Shown: positions 1 through 8,653 of the stretch, piece after piece
How the letters are laid out: the number at the start of each line of letters is the position of its first letter
Numbering within the stretch: position 1 is the first letter of the stretch
Source of the DNA: JAUZQZ01 sp964624255
GTDB taxonomy: Bacteria > Pseudomonadota > Zetaproteobacteria > Mariprofundales > Mariprofundaceae
Direction of reading: 5' to 3'
Assembly (NCBI GenBank): GCA_964624255.1
Contig: CAZUWV010000011.1
Location: 1 to 33,795 of the forward strand
DNA: 33,795 bases
The notes under the pieces: generated by a model
What the model was told of the DNA's origin: nothing
Databases searched by the model: none
The model's input: the letters and a program-made list of their open reading frames with translations, nothing else
Program-made: the position numbers and the translations under genes

Positions 1-55
1 AAATGGTCTCAAAGTGGGATTGCCGCTCATCCACCCAGAGTTTTGCAAGAGGCTC
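1..55. repeat. Partial copy of the 161-bp TIR element (right half)
   Basis: The first 55 bases match the right end of the complete element at 22329-22489 with a single mismatch (position 7). They end in the same 18-bp terminal repeat, GAGTTTTGCAAGAGGCTC, at 38-55. The left part lies outside the window. The near-identity indicates a recently active or recently homogenised family. Confidence 0.9.
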
Positions 56-72
56 GTGTGTTATGCCCCTTG

Positions 73-606
73 TCACAGCTCGCGCCATGGCAGTACCGTC
101 ACGCCTGACAGATCGGTCACCCGTTCGCTTTTTACGCGCAGGGCTAGCAAGCTCTTCCATATTTGATCGCGTCCCATGCTAATATCTCTGGAAAGTTTGG
201 GATCATGATTCAGCAGGGCCAACACCGTCAATATCAGGCCATCAAAGCGGGCGCGTAAATTTTTCAGCGAATATTTGGCCACATGTTCATGATAGGCCTT
301 CATCATGCCCATCAGGTCCAGCGCATTCGAGCGAAGCGCTAACTTGGTGAATATGCCAATGGCATCTGTTTTTTTTAATCGTTCAATGAGCACATCCATA
401 TCGAATGTCTTCACGCTAGAATGAACCGGTTTTTTTGGCTTTTCGAATTTCACGGGCTTCCTCTCTGTTGCTCCGACAGGTTTGTTCACATGTCCGGGCG
501 AGGACGTATAGTAGGTTAGCTCAGATTCAGAGGAAGAACCGTTAGCTATGGCGGATGGTATCCACAATACGATCAAGACCACCATCGCGGCTACCCGAAT
601 AGGCAT
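73..606 (-). CDS. Secreted protein of unknown function
   Basis: I do not recognise the family. From the ATG at 606 the protein has 177 residues. It starts with a clear export signal: MPIR, a hydrophobic run (VAAMVVLIVLWI), then PSAIA-NG as a likely signal peptidase I site near residue 22. A Ser/Pro/Lys-rich linker follows (about residues 24-65), then a probably helical domain with no Cys or catalytic motif that I can see. The open frame continues upstream to a TTG at 687, but that extension would put charged residues ahead of the signal. A strong ribosome site (GGAAGGTGACACG) lies further upstream at about 713-727, but it serves an 18-codon ORF in another frame (656-712, starting MMKKMR). That ORF could be a leader, or the N-terminus lost by a frameshift. 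The gene is downstream of and co-directional with pgi, with a hairpin between them. Confidence 0.6.
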   Translation of the reverse strand: MPIRVAAMVVLIVLWIPSAIANGSSSESELTYYTSSPGHVNKPVGATERKPVKFEKPKKPVHSSVKTFDMDVLIERLKKTDAIGIFTKLALRSNALDLMGMMKAYHEHVAKYSLKNLRARFDGLILTVLALLNHDPKLSRDISMGRDQIWKSLLALRVKSERVTDLSGVTVLPWREL

Positions 607-743
607 CGGCAATACCGCTCGGACGAGCAAGCCCGGATTCTGGCTCGTGCGCAGGTCACGGTGCGAACAAAAAGGCACCCGTTCCAAAACCCGACCTCAT
701 TTTTTTCATCATCGTGTCACCTTCCCCGGCCTATTCGTAAATC

Positions 744-769
744 GCCGCGTTGTGTAAGAATAGCGCGGC
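744..769 (-). terminator. Hairpin just downstream of pgi, possible terminator
   Basis: Arms GCCGCG (744-749) and CGCGGC (764-769) enclose a 14-base loop, 10 bases past the pgi stop. On the minus strand only a short T-poor stretch follows, so intrinsic termination would be weak. It separates pgi from the secreted-protein gene. Confidence 0.3.
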
Positions 770-778
770 CCATTTCCT

Positions 779-2425
779 CTATTCCTTCCGGTGTTCCTTG
801 TAATAATTAATCAGGCCGTTCGTTGAACCATCATGGCCCCTGGCCTCATCGTAGTCGTCCAGTTCGGGTAGAATCTTGCGCGCCAGTTGTTTCCCCAACT
901 CTACGCCCCACTGGTCATAGGCATTGATGCCCCAAATAATGCTTTGCACGAATATTTTATGCTCATACATGGCGATCAGACTACCCAGCGTGCGCGGTGT
1001 CAGTTTCTGGAAGAGAATCGAATTGGTTGGTTTATTACCGGGGAAGACTTTATGCGGCAACAGCGTTTCCAATTCATCACCGGAAAGGCCTTCGGTTACG
1101 AGCTCGACACGCACTTCATCCTCGCTCTTGCCGCGCATCAGCGCCTCGGTTTGGGCGAAAAAGTTGGACAGCAACATCGGATGATGTCGGCCAAGTGGAT
1201 TCTTGGTCTCAATCGGTGCCAAAAAATCGCATGGCACCAGCCTGGTCCCCTGATGAATGAGCTGGTAGAAAGCATGCTGGCCGTTGGTGCCTGGCTCACC
1301 CCAAATGATCGGGCCCGTGGAACAATCCATCGCTTCGCCCTCGCGCGTTACCCGCTTGCCGTTACTCTCCATGTCGCCTTGCTGGAAGTAGGCCGGGAAG
1401 CGGTGCATATATTGATCATACGGGAGCAGTGCATAGGAATCGGCACCAAAGAAATTATTGTACCAGATACCCAACATCCCCAAGAGGACAGGGATATTCT
1501 CCTCCATTGGCGCTGTACGGAAATGTTCATCCATATCATGTGCGCCAGCCAGCAGTTCCTCGAAATGGTCCATGCCGATATACAGGGCGATGGAAAGGCC
1601 TACCGAACTCCATAGCGAATAGCGACCGCCGACCCAATCCCAAAACTCAAACATATTGTCGGTATCAATACCGAAGGCGGAGACGGCTCGGGCATTGGTG
1701 GAGACAGCGACGAAGTGCTTGGCTACAGCCGTCTTGGTGCCGCCACGGGTCAGAAACCAGTCGCGTGCTGTGCGTGCGTTGGTGATGGTCTCCTGAGTTG
1801 TAAATGTTTTGGATACGATCACGAACAATGTCGTCTCGCGATGTAAATGGCGCAGAGTTTCCACCATATGTGTACCATCAATATTAGACACAAAATGGAC
1901 ATGTAATTTATCGCGGCCGAAAGGCGTCAATGCTTCGGTTACCATGACCGGACCGAGATCAGAACCGCCAATACCGATATTCACAATATCGGTCATCGGC
2001 TTGCCAGTACCCCCTTTCCATGCTCCGGAACGTACCGCCTCCGTAAACTCCCGCATCTGGCCCAGTACCCGGTTCACATCTGGCATCACATCCTTGCCAT
2101 CCACCATCACGGGACTATTCGAGCGGTTACGCAGTGCTGTGTGCAGTACGGCGCGATGTTCGGTACTATTGATCTTTTCACCGGCAAACATACGCCGGGT
2201 CCAGTCTGGCACATCGCGTTCGCGAGCCAGTTCCATCAATAGTGAGAGCGTTTCATTGTTGATGATGTTTTTGGAGAAATCGACTAGAATATCGTTGAAC
2301 TTCCGTGAATAGCGCTCGAAGCGATCAGCATCTTCCGCGAACAGATCACGCATGTGTACGCCCATCATCTGTCGATGATGCTCGTCAAGGGCTTGCCAGG
2401 TTTTTGATCGCAGCAATTCAGACAT
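779..2425 (-). CDS. pgi: Glucose-6-phosphate isomerase
   Basis: Cytoplasmic enzyme interconverting glucose-6-phosphate and fructose-6-phosphate. It joins glycogen turnover (glgA and glgP next door) to glycolysis and the pentose phosphate routes. From the ATG at 2425 it is 548 residues, the usual length for the long bacterial Pgi. Both family signatures are present: GGRYSLWSSVGLSIAL near residue 265 and GINAYDQWGVELGK near residue 498, the latter carrying the conserved Lys near 511. The GEPGTNGQHAFYQ segment supplies the catalytic Glu and His region. The frame is open to another ATG at 2458. I chose 2425 because AAGGGG lies five bases upstream and MSELLRSKTWQAL resembles normal Pgi N-termini. 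Nothing looks truncated. Confidence 0.96.
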   Translation of the reverse strand: MSELLRSKTWQALDEHHRQMMGVHMRDLFAEDADRFERYSRKFNDILVDFSKNIINNETLSLLMELARERDVPDWTRRMFAGEKINSTEHRAVLHTALRNRSNSPVMVDGKDVMPDVNRVLGQMREFTEAVRSGAWKGGTGKPMTDIVNIGIGGSDLGPVMVTEALTPFGRDKLHVHFVSNIDGTHMVETLRHLHRETTLFVIVSKTFTTQETITNARTARDWFLTRGGTKTAVAKHFVAVSTNARAVSAFGIDTDNMFEFWDWVGGRYSLWSSVGLSIALYIGMDHFEELLAGAHDMDEHFRTAPMEENIPVLLGMLGIWYNNFFGADSYALLPYDQYMHRFPAYFQQGDMESNGKRVTREGEAMDCSTGPIIWGEPGTNGQHAFYQLIHQGTRLVPCDFLAPIETKNPLGRHHPMLLSNFFAQTEALMRGKSEDEVRVELVTEGLSGDELETLLPHKVFPGNKPTNSILFQKLTPRTLGSLIAMYEHKIFVQSIIWGINAYDQWGVELGKQLARKILPELDDYDEARGHDGSTNGLINYYKEHRKE

Positions 2426-2870
2426 GGTGACCCCTTGCGGAGCTATCAGAGCGCCCATGAGGGGGTACGGACATCAATCTCTCGCCATGCCATTGGCTCT
2501 GGTTATTGATTTCTGAGGAAAGCAAGAATTTCACTTTTTATTCTCCGTGGGGCAAAAAAGGCCAGGAACGGGATTTTTATGACTTCATCAGTTGGGCGAT
2601 TTGCACATCACCACATACGGCGACCTCGCGCGGAGTCATTGCATGTGACCTAGATCCTGCAAGTGTTCGCACACACATAGCGCAACCCCTTGATTCATCC
2701 AGCATATCGAAAAAACACTCATCACCAATAAGGTGACAACATGTTTTTTCAATACGCTATATAAACCAATGTTTTACACTCTGCATGCACTGACCACTTG
2801 CAGGATCTAGGTGTGACTTTATTCCTGAAGGTATTAGTATAACCGCCATTCGATAAAAAAGGCAACGCTC
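2426..2870. other. pgi-glgA divergent intergenic region (445 bp)
   Basis: No credible gene. It must hold the divergent promoters of pgi and glgA. About 165 bp of it is the inverted-repeat element at 2649-2811, which leaves only some 60 bp between the element and the glgA start, so the element is likely to influence glgA transcription. I could not pick out a convincing promoter by eye. Confidence 0.6.
2649..2811. mobile_element. 163-bp MITE-like element with 5-bp target duplication
   Basis: Perfect 17-bp terminal inverted repeats, CCTAGATCCTGCAAGTG (2649-2665) and its complement (2795-2811), are flanked on both sides by TGTGA (2644-2648 and 2812-2816), which reads as a target-site duplication. 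Nested inside are inverted pairs ATAGCG (2677-2682)/CGCTAT (2755-2760), GAAAAAACA (2709-2717)/TGTTTTTTC (2742-2750) and TCACC (2722-2726)/GGTGA (2732-2736), so the whole element can fold on itself. It encodes no protein, hence a non-autonomous element that would need a transposase in trans. Confidence 0.8.
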
Positions 2871-4316
2871 ATGGCAAAGATGAATATTGTGTTCGTGGCT
2901 TCTGAAGCCGCCCCTCTGGCCAAAACTGGCGGGCTGGCGGATGTTGTAGGTTCCCTGCCTCGCGCCCTGAAACGCCTTGGTCATGAAGTTACGGTAGTCG
3001 TTCCCTACTACCGTAAACAGGTATGCGCCAGCGGCGTAAAAATAAAGCCGTTAGAACAATCCATTCCCGTGCGAATTGACGGTGTAGATCGAATCGCGCC
3101 CCTGCACGAAGCCGACGCGAATGGTTTGCGTTTTATTCTGGTCGAGCAGGATGACCTTTATGACCGTGATGGCTTGTACGGTCCACCCGCTGGCGCGTAC
3201 AGTGATAATCTCTTGCGTTATATTTTCTTCAATCGCGTCGCACTGGAGGCGGCATGCCTGTTGAAGTCCCCGGTGGATATTTTCCATTGCCATGACTGGC
3301 AGACGGGGTTCCTCCCCCTGTTACTTAAAACGCAGTATCATCATCAGCCCCGCATTGCGGATGCACGATGTATTTTTACCATCCATAATCTGGCCTACCA
3401 GGGTGTGTTTCCATCCCTTTGGTTACACCGTTTGGGCCTTCCCTCCGAATCCTTTCACCCCGGCTGCTATGAATTTTATGGTCAGATCAACTGTATGAAG
3501 GCGGGTATCGCATCCTGCGACCGGATCACCACGGTAAGCCAGACCTACGCCGGCGAAATCCTGACACCGGAATACGGCTGTCACCTGGAGGCCTTTCTTT
3601 CCGAACACTCCGACAAGCTTTCCGGCATTGTCAATGGACTGGATGTAGAAAGTTGGGATCCAGCCAGTGATATGACTATTGCCGTCAATTATGCGCCGGG
3701 GGAAATGCAGGGAAAGCGGCGCTGTAAAATTGCTCTGCGAAAAAGTCTGGGGCTCGCGGCCCATGCGAATGCACCCTTGCTCACTGTTATCTCACGCCTG
3801 GTTGAGCAGAAGGGTGTAGATCTACTGCTTGATTGCGTCCCAGACTGGCTGGAAAAGGGTTATCAACTGGCCATACTTGGATCGGGCGACCCGGTTTATG
3901 AAGGCATGCTGAAGCGGTTGGCCAGGGCGAGGCCAGAGCAAATGTATTTCTCCTCCGGTTTCAATGAAAAGCTGGCCCGGCAAATCTATGCCGGAGGGGA
4001 TATTTTCCTGATGCCATCGCGTTTCGAGCCATGCGGTTTAGGCCAACTTATGGCCATGCGCTATGGTAATGTACCCGTCGTTCGAGCTACTGGCGGGCTA
4101 AAAGATACCGTAACGGATTACGCCACGTCCAAACGCACCAGTACAGGTTTTGGGTTCGACAAGGCCAGGCCCGATGTTTTCCGGGCTACGGTAGATAATG
4201 CGGTGGGAACATGGCGCAGCCCCACTGTCTGGCGACGTATTACGGATCGGGCCATGCGCCGTGATTCATCATGGGATGCGTCGGCTGCGTCCTATGCAAA
4301 GATGTACGCGGAGTAA
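2871..4316 (+). CDS. glgA: Glycogen synthase (ADP-glucose type)
   Basis: GT5-family retaining glycosyltransferase adding glucose from ADP-glucose to the growing alpha-1,4-glucan. It is 481 residues, the normal length. The N-terminal KTGGLADV motif (about residues 18-25) is the ADP-glucose-binding K-x-G-G-L signature. The C-terminal half has the FEPCGLGQ motif (about 385-392) with its catalytic Glu, and the ATGGLKDTV loop. The ATG at 2871 follows an AAGGC stretch nine bases upstream; the second ATG at 2880 is a less likely start. No glgC or glgB is in the window. It is convergent with glgP, whose stop is about 50 bases away. Confidence 0.96.
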   Translation: MAKMNIVFVASEAAPLAKTGGLADVVGSLPRALKRLGHEVTVVVPYYRKQVCASGVKIKPLEQSIPVRIDGVDRIAPLHEADANGLRFILVEQDDLYDRDGLYGPPAGAYSDNLLRYIFFNRVALEAACLLKSPVDIFHCHDWQTGFLPLLLKTQYHHQPRIADARCIFTIHNLAYQGVFPSLWLHRLGLPSESFHPGCYEFYGQINCMKAGIASCDRITTVSQTYAGEILTPEYGCHLEAFLSEHSDKLSGIVNGLDVESWDPASDMTIAVNYAPGEMQGKRRCKIALRKSLGLAAHANAPLLTVISRLVEQKGVDLLLDCVPDWLEKGYQLAILGSGDPVYEGMLKRLARARPEQMYFSSGFNEKLARQIYAGGDIFLMPSRFEPCGLGQLMAMRYGNVPVVRATGGLKDTVTDYATSKRTSTGFGFDKARPDVFRATVDNAVGTWRSPTVWRRITDRAMRRDSSWDASAASYAKMYAE

Positions 4317-4339
4317 AAAAAGTTTGCTTGTGAGTCATC

Positions 4340-4370
4340 TTGTGATGGGTCTTTTGCGACGCCATCACAA
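4340..4370. terminator. Stem-loop between convergent glgA and glgP
   Basis: TTGTGATGG (4340-4348) pairs with CCATCACAA (4362-4370) across a 13-base loop. It sits between the two converging stop codons and overlaps the glgP stop. There is no strong T-run on either strand, so its role as a bidirectional terminator is an inference from position. Confidence 0.45.
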
Positions 4371-6920
4371 ATAGGTCAGTAACCCCATGGATAAAGGATG
4401 CGCCAAATCCTCATGTGTCGGGTAAACACGAATATGATAGGCGAAATCACCGCTGTCATCCGGCTGCAGACCCGTTTCGAATATGCCGTCATCCACATGC
4501 CTCATTTCGATAATACGATAGGGTTTATAGCCTCCCTCACGGGATGGCCGCAACAGCACGATCTCTACATGTAGATCTTCGGAAGACAGACCATCGTAAA
4601 ACACCTTCACCTGTACATTCAAACTTTTTCCATACAACTCGTGGGCCTCTACGGGCATCCCGTCCGTGCGGGTCAGCCTCACCTGGGGCCAAGCCTCGCG
4701 TACCCTGGATTTCCATGCGGCCAGAGCCTTGGCCCGCTTAAACCCGCAGTCCACCATTGATTTCCCGTGCCGCGATGCAGGCACATAGAAACGACTGGTA
4801 TATTCCGAAACCATACGATCCGTATTAAAATGCGGTATGCTGGAAATCATCGCGCGTTTGGAAATGGCAACCCAGGCATCGGAAAATCCACTTTCATTAC
4901 GGTTGTAGTAGGTCGGGAGTACCTCATGCTTCAGTATGTGGTACAACGATGCAGCATCATCCTCGTCGCGCATGTGCGGGTCGGCGATGTCGCATTCACC
5001 ACCGATGGCCCAACCATTATCCCCATGGAAGCCTTCTGGCCACCAGCCATCCAGAATGCTCAGGTTTGGTACGCCGTTCATGGCGGCCTTCATCCCTGAT
5101 GTTCCCGATGCCTCCATGGGGCGAATCGGATTGTTCAACCACACATCAACGCCTGAAATAAGGTAACGACTCAACGTCATGTCGTAGCCTTCAAGCATCA
5201 AAATCCTGCCCGCGAACCCAGGCTTTCTGGCGTATTCGTGGATACGCCGGATCAATTCCTGCCCAGGTTGATCCGCCGGGTGTGCCTTGCCCGCAAACAA
5301 AAACACCACAGGACGATCTGTATTATTTAGTAACTGGTGTAGTTTCTCTTCATTCTGAAAAAGTAGGGTGGCGCGCTTATAGGTTGCAAAACGGCGGGCA
5401 AACCCTACGACCAGTGTGCGCACATCAAACAAGGCTGTCATCTTCTGCACCATTTGCGCGCTTTCGCCGTTACGTCTTGCCTGCCGCTCCAGTTGCTGAC
5501 GCACGTACTGGAGCATACGCTGTTTGTTCGCCTGGTGGATGCTCCAGTAGTGATAATCGGAAATATCTTCAATATTTTGCCAGAATGCAGGTTCCAGAAG
5601 CTGCCCGCGCCACTGCCCGCCCAAATGTTGATTGAATGTGTTAATCCATTCCGGTGCCAGCCATGTTGTGACATGTACACCATTGGTTACGGATGAGACC
5701 GGATTTTCCTCCGGCTGCAAATCCGGCCACATGGACTGGCAGATTCGGGAAGATACTTCTCCATGTAATTTGGCCACGCCGTTCACATAGGCTGAACCAT
5801 GGATGGCCAGCGCGGTTTGGTTAAAACCCTCAGCACCATGGCCGAAATCGCCGTGCCCCAGATGATGCAGAGCTTCCATATCGATACCCAGCTTGCTGGC
5901 ATAATGACCCATATAGCGATCGAACATATCCAGTGGAAAAATATCGTGTCCGGCGGGCACGGGTGTATGCGTGGTAAATACAGTGGAGGCACGAACTGAC
6001 TCCAGAGCCTCATCAAAATTCAGATCATGCTGCTCAATATATTCAAACAGGCGCTCCAGGATAGTGAACGCGGCATGCCCTTCATTGGCATGCCACACGG
6101 TCGGAGAAACACCCGCCGCGCGCAAAGCCCGCACACCACCGATCCCCAACACAATTTCCTGCCTGATACGGTTCTCCAGGCCTCCGCCATAAAGCTGGTA
6201 AGTAATTTTACGTTCTTCGGGCGTATTGCTGTCCACATTTGAATCGAGAAGAATCATGCGGATGTGTCCCGCCCTGGCTTCCCATATATTCAGGTCCAGC
6301 ATGCGATCCACCAGTTTCACCTGTACCCGCAGCGGATTCCCGGCATCATCCTTGATTTGCTCAATGCACAAATCGCCAAATCGGTTATCATGGTATGCGG
6401 CAACCTGTCGACCCTGCGCGTTGATGGTCTGGGTGAAATAACCCTGGCGATACAACAGCGCTACAGATGTAAACGGGAGGCCGAGGTCGCTGGCAGATTT
6501 GCAGTGGTCGCCTGCCAGAATACCCAGGCCCCCGGAATAAATAGGCAGGGATTCATGCAGGCCGAACTCCGCCGAAAAATAGGCGATCGAATATTCTCCC
6601 GGATTTTCATAATTCGAGCCAAACCATTGATATTCTTCCTTCTTGTAGGAGGCATGATCGGCAATCACGCCGTGATATTCAGATAAAAAAGCGCGATCTG
6701 CAGCTACCCCATCCAGTCGACGTTGACTAACGCGGCGCAAAAACGAACGTGGATTATGCCCGCACACATCCCACAGTACGGGGTCGATATGATGGAACAG
6801 GGCACGAGCCTTTGAATTCCAGGCGAACCACAGGTCGCCAGCAACACCTTCAAGGCCTTTCAGTGCATCGGGAATGGTGGGCTTGACTCGTAGCAAATAG
6901 GTGCTTCCTTGAGATTTCAC
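4365..6920 (-). CDS. glgP: Alpha-glucan (glycogen) phosphorylase
   Basis: PLP-dependent GT35 enzyme releasing glucose-1-phosphate from alpha-1,4-glucans by phosphorolysis. At 851 residues with a distinct N-terminal domain (NDLWFAWN-like start, as in DUF3417) it belongs to the long alpha-glucan phosphorylase subfamily, not the E. coli GlgP/MalP type. The PLP lysine is near residue 611 in EASGTSGMKAAMNG. EFGLHESLPIYSGGLGILAGDH near residue 120 is the other conserved block. The start is GTG at 6920, fixed by AAGGAG five bases upstream. With glgA it forms a storage-glycogen synthesis/breakdown pair. pfp and pgi nearby would take the product on once phosphoglucomutase (not in this window) makes glucose-6-phosphate. 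Confidence 0.95.
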   Translation of the reverse strand: MKSQGSTYLLRVKPTIPDALKGLEGVAGDLWFAWNSKARALFHHIDPVLWDVCGHNPRSFLRRVSQRRLDGVAADRAFLSEYHGVIADHASYKKEEYQWFGSNYENPGEYSIAYFSAEFGLHESLPIYSGGLGILAGDHCKSASDLGLPFTSVALLYRQGYFTQTINAQGRQVAAYHDNRFGDLCIEQIKDDAGNPLRVQVKLVDRMLDLNIWEARAGHIRMILLDSNVDSNTPEERKITYQLYGGGLENRIRQEIVLGIGGVRALRAAGVSPTVWHANEGHAAFTILERLFEYIEQHDLNFDEALESVRASTVFTTHTPVPAGHDIFPLDMFDRYMGHYASKLGIDMEALHHLGHGDFGHGAEGFNQTALAIHGSAYVNGVAKLHGEVSSRICQSMWPDLQPEENPVSSVTNGVHVTTWLAPEWINTFNQHLGGQWRGQLLEPAFWQNIEDISDYHYWSIHQANKQRMLQYVRQQLERQARRNGESAQMVQKMTALFDVRTLVVGFARRFATYKRATLLFQNEEKLHQLLNNTDRPVVFLFAGKAHPADQPGQELIRRIHEYARKPGFAGRILMLEGYDMTLSRYLISGVDVWLNNPIRPMEASGTSGMKAAMNGVPNLSILDGWWPEGFHGDNGWAIGGECDIADPHMRDEDDAASLYHILKHEVLPTYYNRNESGFSDAWVAISKRAMISSIPHFNTDRMVSEYTSRFYVPASRHGKSMVDCGFKRAKALAAWKSRVREAWPQVRLTRTDGMPVEAHELYGKSLNVQVKVFYDGLSSEDLHVEIVLLRPSREGGYKPYRIIEMRHVDDGIFETGLQPDDSGDFAYHIRVYPTHEDLAHPLSMGLLTYL

Positions 6921-7235
6921 AATGACTCCTTAACGTTTCCTACAGAGCAGGGAACCCTCTCCAAAGAAGGCGATCAAGTCAACGCGATTTATGAACAGTG
7001 CGGACCAGGAGGGTCGTGGCGAGCCGAGGTTAAAATAGCATGTGTCGTTGGCTTGGTGGCTGTAACTAAATCACATATTCATTTCTCCATCCAGCCTACG
7101 CACCATCTTGGCGCGCTGCTCGATCACAAAACATTCGATGTAGAAAGGCTACATCTCATGTTTTGTTCAATCGCACCACGACAATCTAGCACATATCCAG
7201 GCGTATAAATGACCATGTTATTTCGTTACAGCCAC
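6921..7235. other. Intergenic region between pfp and glgP (315 bp)
   Basis: No protein gene that I can support. It lies upstream of glgP and downstream of pfp, both on the minus strand, and so should carry the glgP promoter in its first ~130 bp. The remaining 180 bp (7056-7235) is an inverted-repeat element listed separately. Confidence 0.6.
7056..7235. mobile_element. 180-bp palindromic element abutting the pfp stop codon
   Basis: The ends are 20-bp inverted repeats with two mismatches: 7056-7075 begins GTGGCTGTAAC and 7216-7235 is its complement. The centre is a strong hairpin with 18-base arms (7126-7143 and 7149-7166, ACAAAACAT...ATGTTTTGT) and an AAAGG loop. The pfp stop codon (7236-7238) directly touches the right end. 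I saw no clear target duplication. The layout resembles the element at 2649-2811 but the sequence is unrelated. In the pfp mRNA the hairpin could act as a transcript-end structure. Confidence 0.7.
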
Positions 7236-8417
7236 TTACAACCTTCCGGTGATAGGTAACTCGCCTACCAATGGCCGGATATAGTCCAGCCAGCCCGGAT
7301 TCATCCCGTTACCCTCGGCATTGATATACGCATCGGGTACCGAAGTGGTTTCTTTGGCAACACTGGATAGCCGGGTGATGAAATATTCACTGGCGTAAGG
7401 TTCATTCGATACCCTGCGAATCGCTACCGAGCCATTTTCGCTCGTTGAAACTGCATGTCTGACGGCCATCTGGCCCACTTCACGCGCCTCCCTGACATCA
7501 ACCGATGAAACAATCGTTGGAAAGCTGCGCTGCAAATAGCCGAAGGTGTCGGCGCGCACACGCATATTCTCACCCTTGAACGCGCGCTTCACATGCGCCG
7601 CCAGGGCATCGCCCAATGCACCGGTACCGGAAAGCTGAACATTGCCATGCGAATCCCGCTCCCCGCCCGACACGACAGGATTACCTTCCCGGTCCGAGAT
7701 CCCTTCGGATACCGCTATGACACAACGTCCGTACTCGCTATTTATGCGGCGAACGTCCACCACGAACTGCTCCACGTCGAACACCCGCTCCGGCAGGTAA
7801 ATCAGATGCGGACCATCGCCGTCCGCCTGCTGTGCCAGGGCTGAAGCGGCCGTCAAGAATCCTGCATGCCGACCCATCACGACATTGATTTTAACGCCGG
7901 ACAGGGCACCGTTATCCCGATCATCACCCATAAATGCCAAGGCTACAAAGCGGGCCGCTGATGCAAAACCGGGGCAGTGATCCGTTACCTTTAAATCGTT
8001 ATCAATGGTTTTCGGAATGTGTGTGGTGCAGAAATCATAACCCGCGTCACTGGCCATTTTAGAGATGATATATGCTGTTTCGGCCGAGTCATTGCCTCCG
8101 ATATAGAAGAAGTAGCGCACATCATTTCTTTTAAACGCGTCAAACACCTTTTCACACTCAGCCGTATTGGGCTTCAGGCGGACGGAACCCAGGGCCGCTG
8201 CCGGTGTGTTGGCCACCTGCTCCAACTGTTCCGAAGATTGCGTTGTCAGATCCACAAAGTTTTCACTCATAATCCCAGCGATACCATGACGCGCACCAAG
8301 AATACCCGTTATCGCATCCTGTTCACGCGCTGCCAGGATTGCCCCGACCAGCGACTGGTTGATCACCGCTGTAGGACCTCCTGATTGTCCAATAACCATC
8401 TTTCCTTTGAGCACCAT
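7236..8417 (-). CDS. pfp: PPi-dependent 6-phosphofructokinase
   Basis: Phosphorylates fructose-6-phosphate, most likely with pyrophosphate, and is reversible. 393 residues from the ATG at 8417. The N-terminal GQSGGPTAVIN is the nucleotide/PPi-loop region. IGGNDSAET (about 106-114) has Asp where ATP-dependent enzymes have Gly. PKTIDNDL (135-142) has the Lys typical of PPi enzymes in place of the P-G-T-I-D-N-D of ATP enzymes. MGRHAGF (181-187) binds the sugar phosphate. These two substitutions are the basis for the PPi call. An upstream in-frame ATG at 8444 lies inside a repeat end, and a downstream one is at 8399; AGGGGG just before 8417 favours the middle one. In autotrophs this enzyme type often works in gluconeogenesis and the Calvin cycle; that role here is inferred. 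Confidence 0.92.
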   Translation of the reverse strand: MVLKGKMVIGQSGGPTAVINQSLVGAILAAREQDAITGILGARHGIAGIMSENFVDLTTQSSEQLEQVANTPAAALGSVRLKPNTAECEKVFDAFKRNDVRYFFYIGGNDSAETAYIISKMASDAGYDFCTTHIPKTIDNDLKVTDHCPGFASAARFVALAFMGDDRDNGALSGVKINVVMGRHAGFLTAASALAQQADGDGPHLIYLPERVFDVEQFVVDVRRINSEYGRCVIAVSEGISDREGNPVVSGGERDSHGNVQLSGTGALGDALAAHVKRAFKGENMRVRADTFGYLQRSFPTIVSSVDVREAREVGQMAVRHAVSTSENGSVAIRRVSNEPYASEYFITRLSSVAKETTSVPDAYINAEGNGMNPGWLDYIRPLVGELPITGRL

Positions 8418-8433
8418 GCACCCCCTGTGTAGT

Positions 8434-8601
8434 CTAGCCTGCATTATTCATAAATGCTGCCGCGCCCTTGCTTTGTTCCTTTGTTCGCACCAAATCCCTC
8501 GTCGGTCGTCCGTATGACGGCTATGGCCTCTCTCCTCGGAATCCGTTACGAACAAATGTCCGGCGCAATCATCATGACGATTCATGAACAATGGAGGCTA
8601 G
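8434..8601. mobile_element. 168-bp element with 21-bp imperfect terminal inverted repeats
   Basis: The ends 8434-8454 and 8581-8601 are inverted copies of one 21-mer, ATGAAnAATGnAGGCTAG in its core, with three mismatches. A third copy stands alone at 29750-29770. Internal inverted pairs include TTTGTTCG (near 8480)/CGAACAAA (near 8550) and the small palindrome CCGTATGACGG. The element fills most of the divergent pfp/monophosphatase intergenic region and so probably carries or replaces their promoters. No ORF in it is credible. Confidence 0.6.
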
Positions 8602-8653
8602 GAGTCTGCCAAAATCCTTGTCCGAACCTTAGCACGAAGCGGCATGGAACAAA

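Noticed and set aside
887..1615. 242-residue open frame opposite pgi
   Set aside because: Antisense shadow of a well-defined enzyme gene; no ribosome site or recognisable protein.
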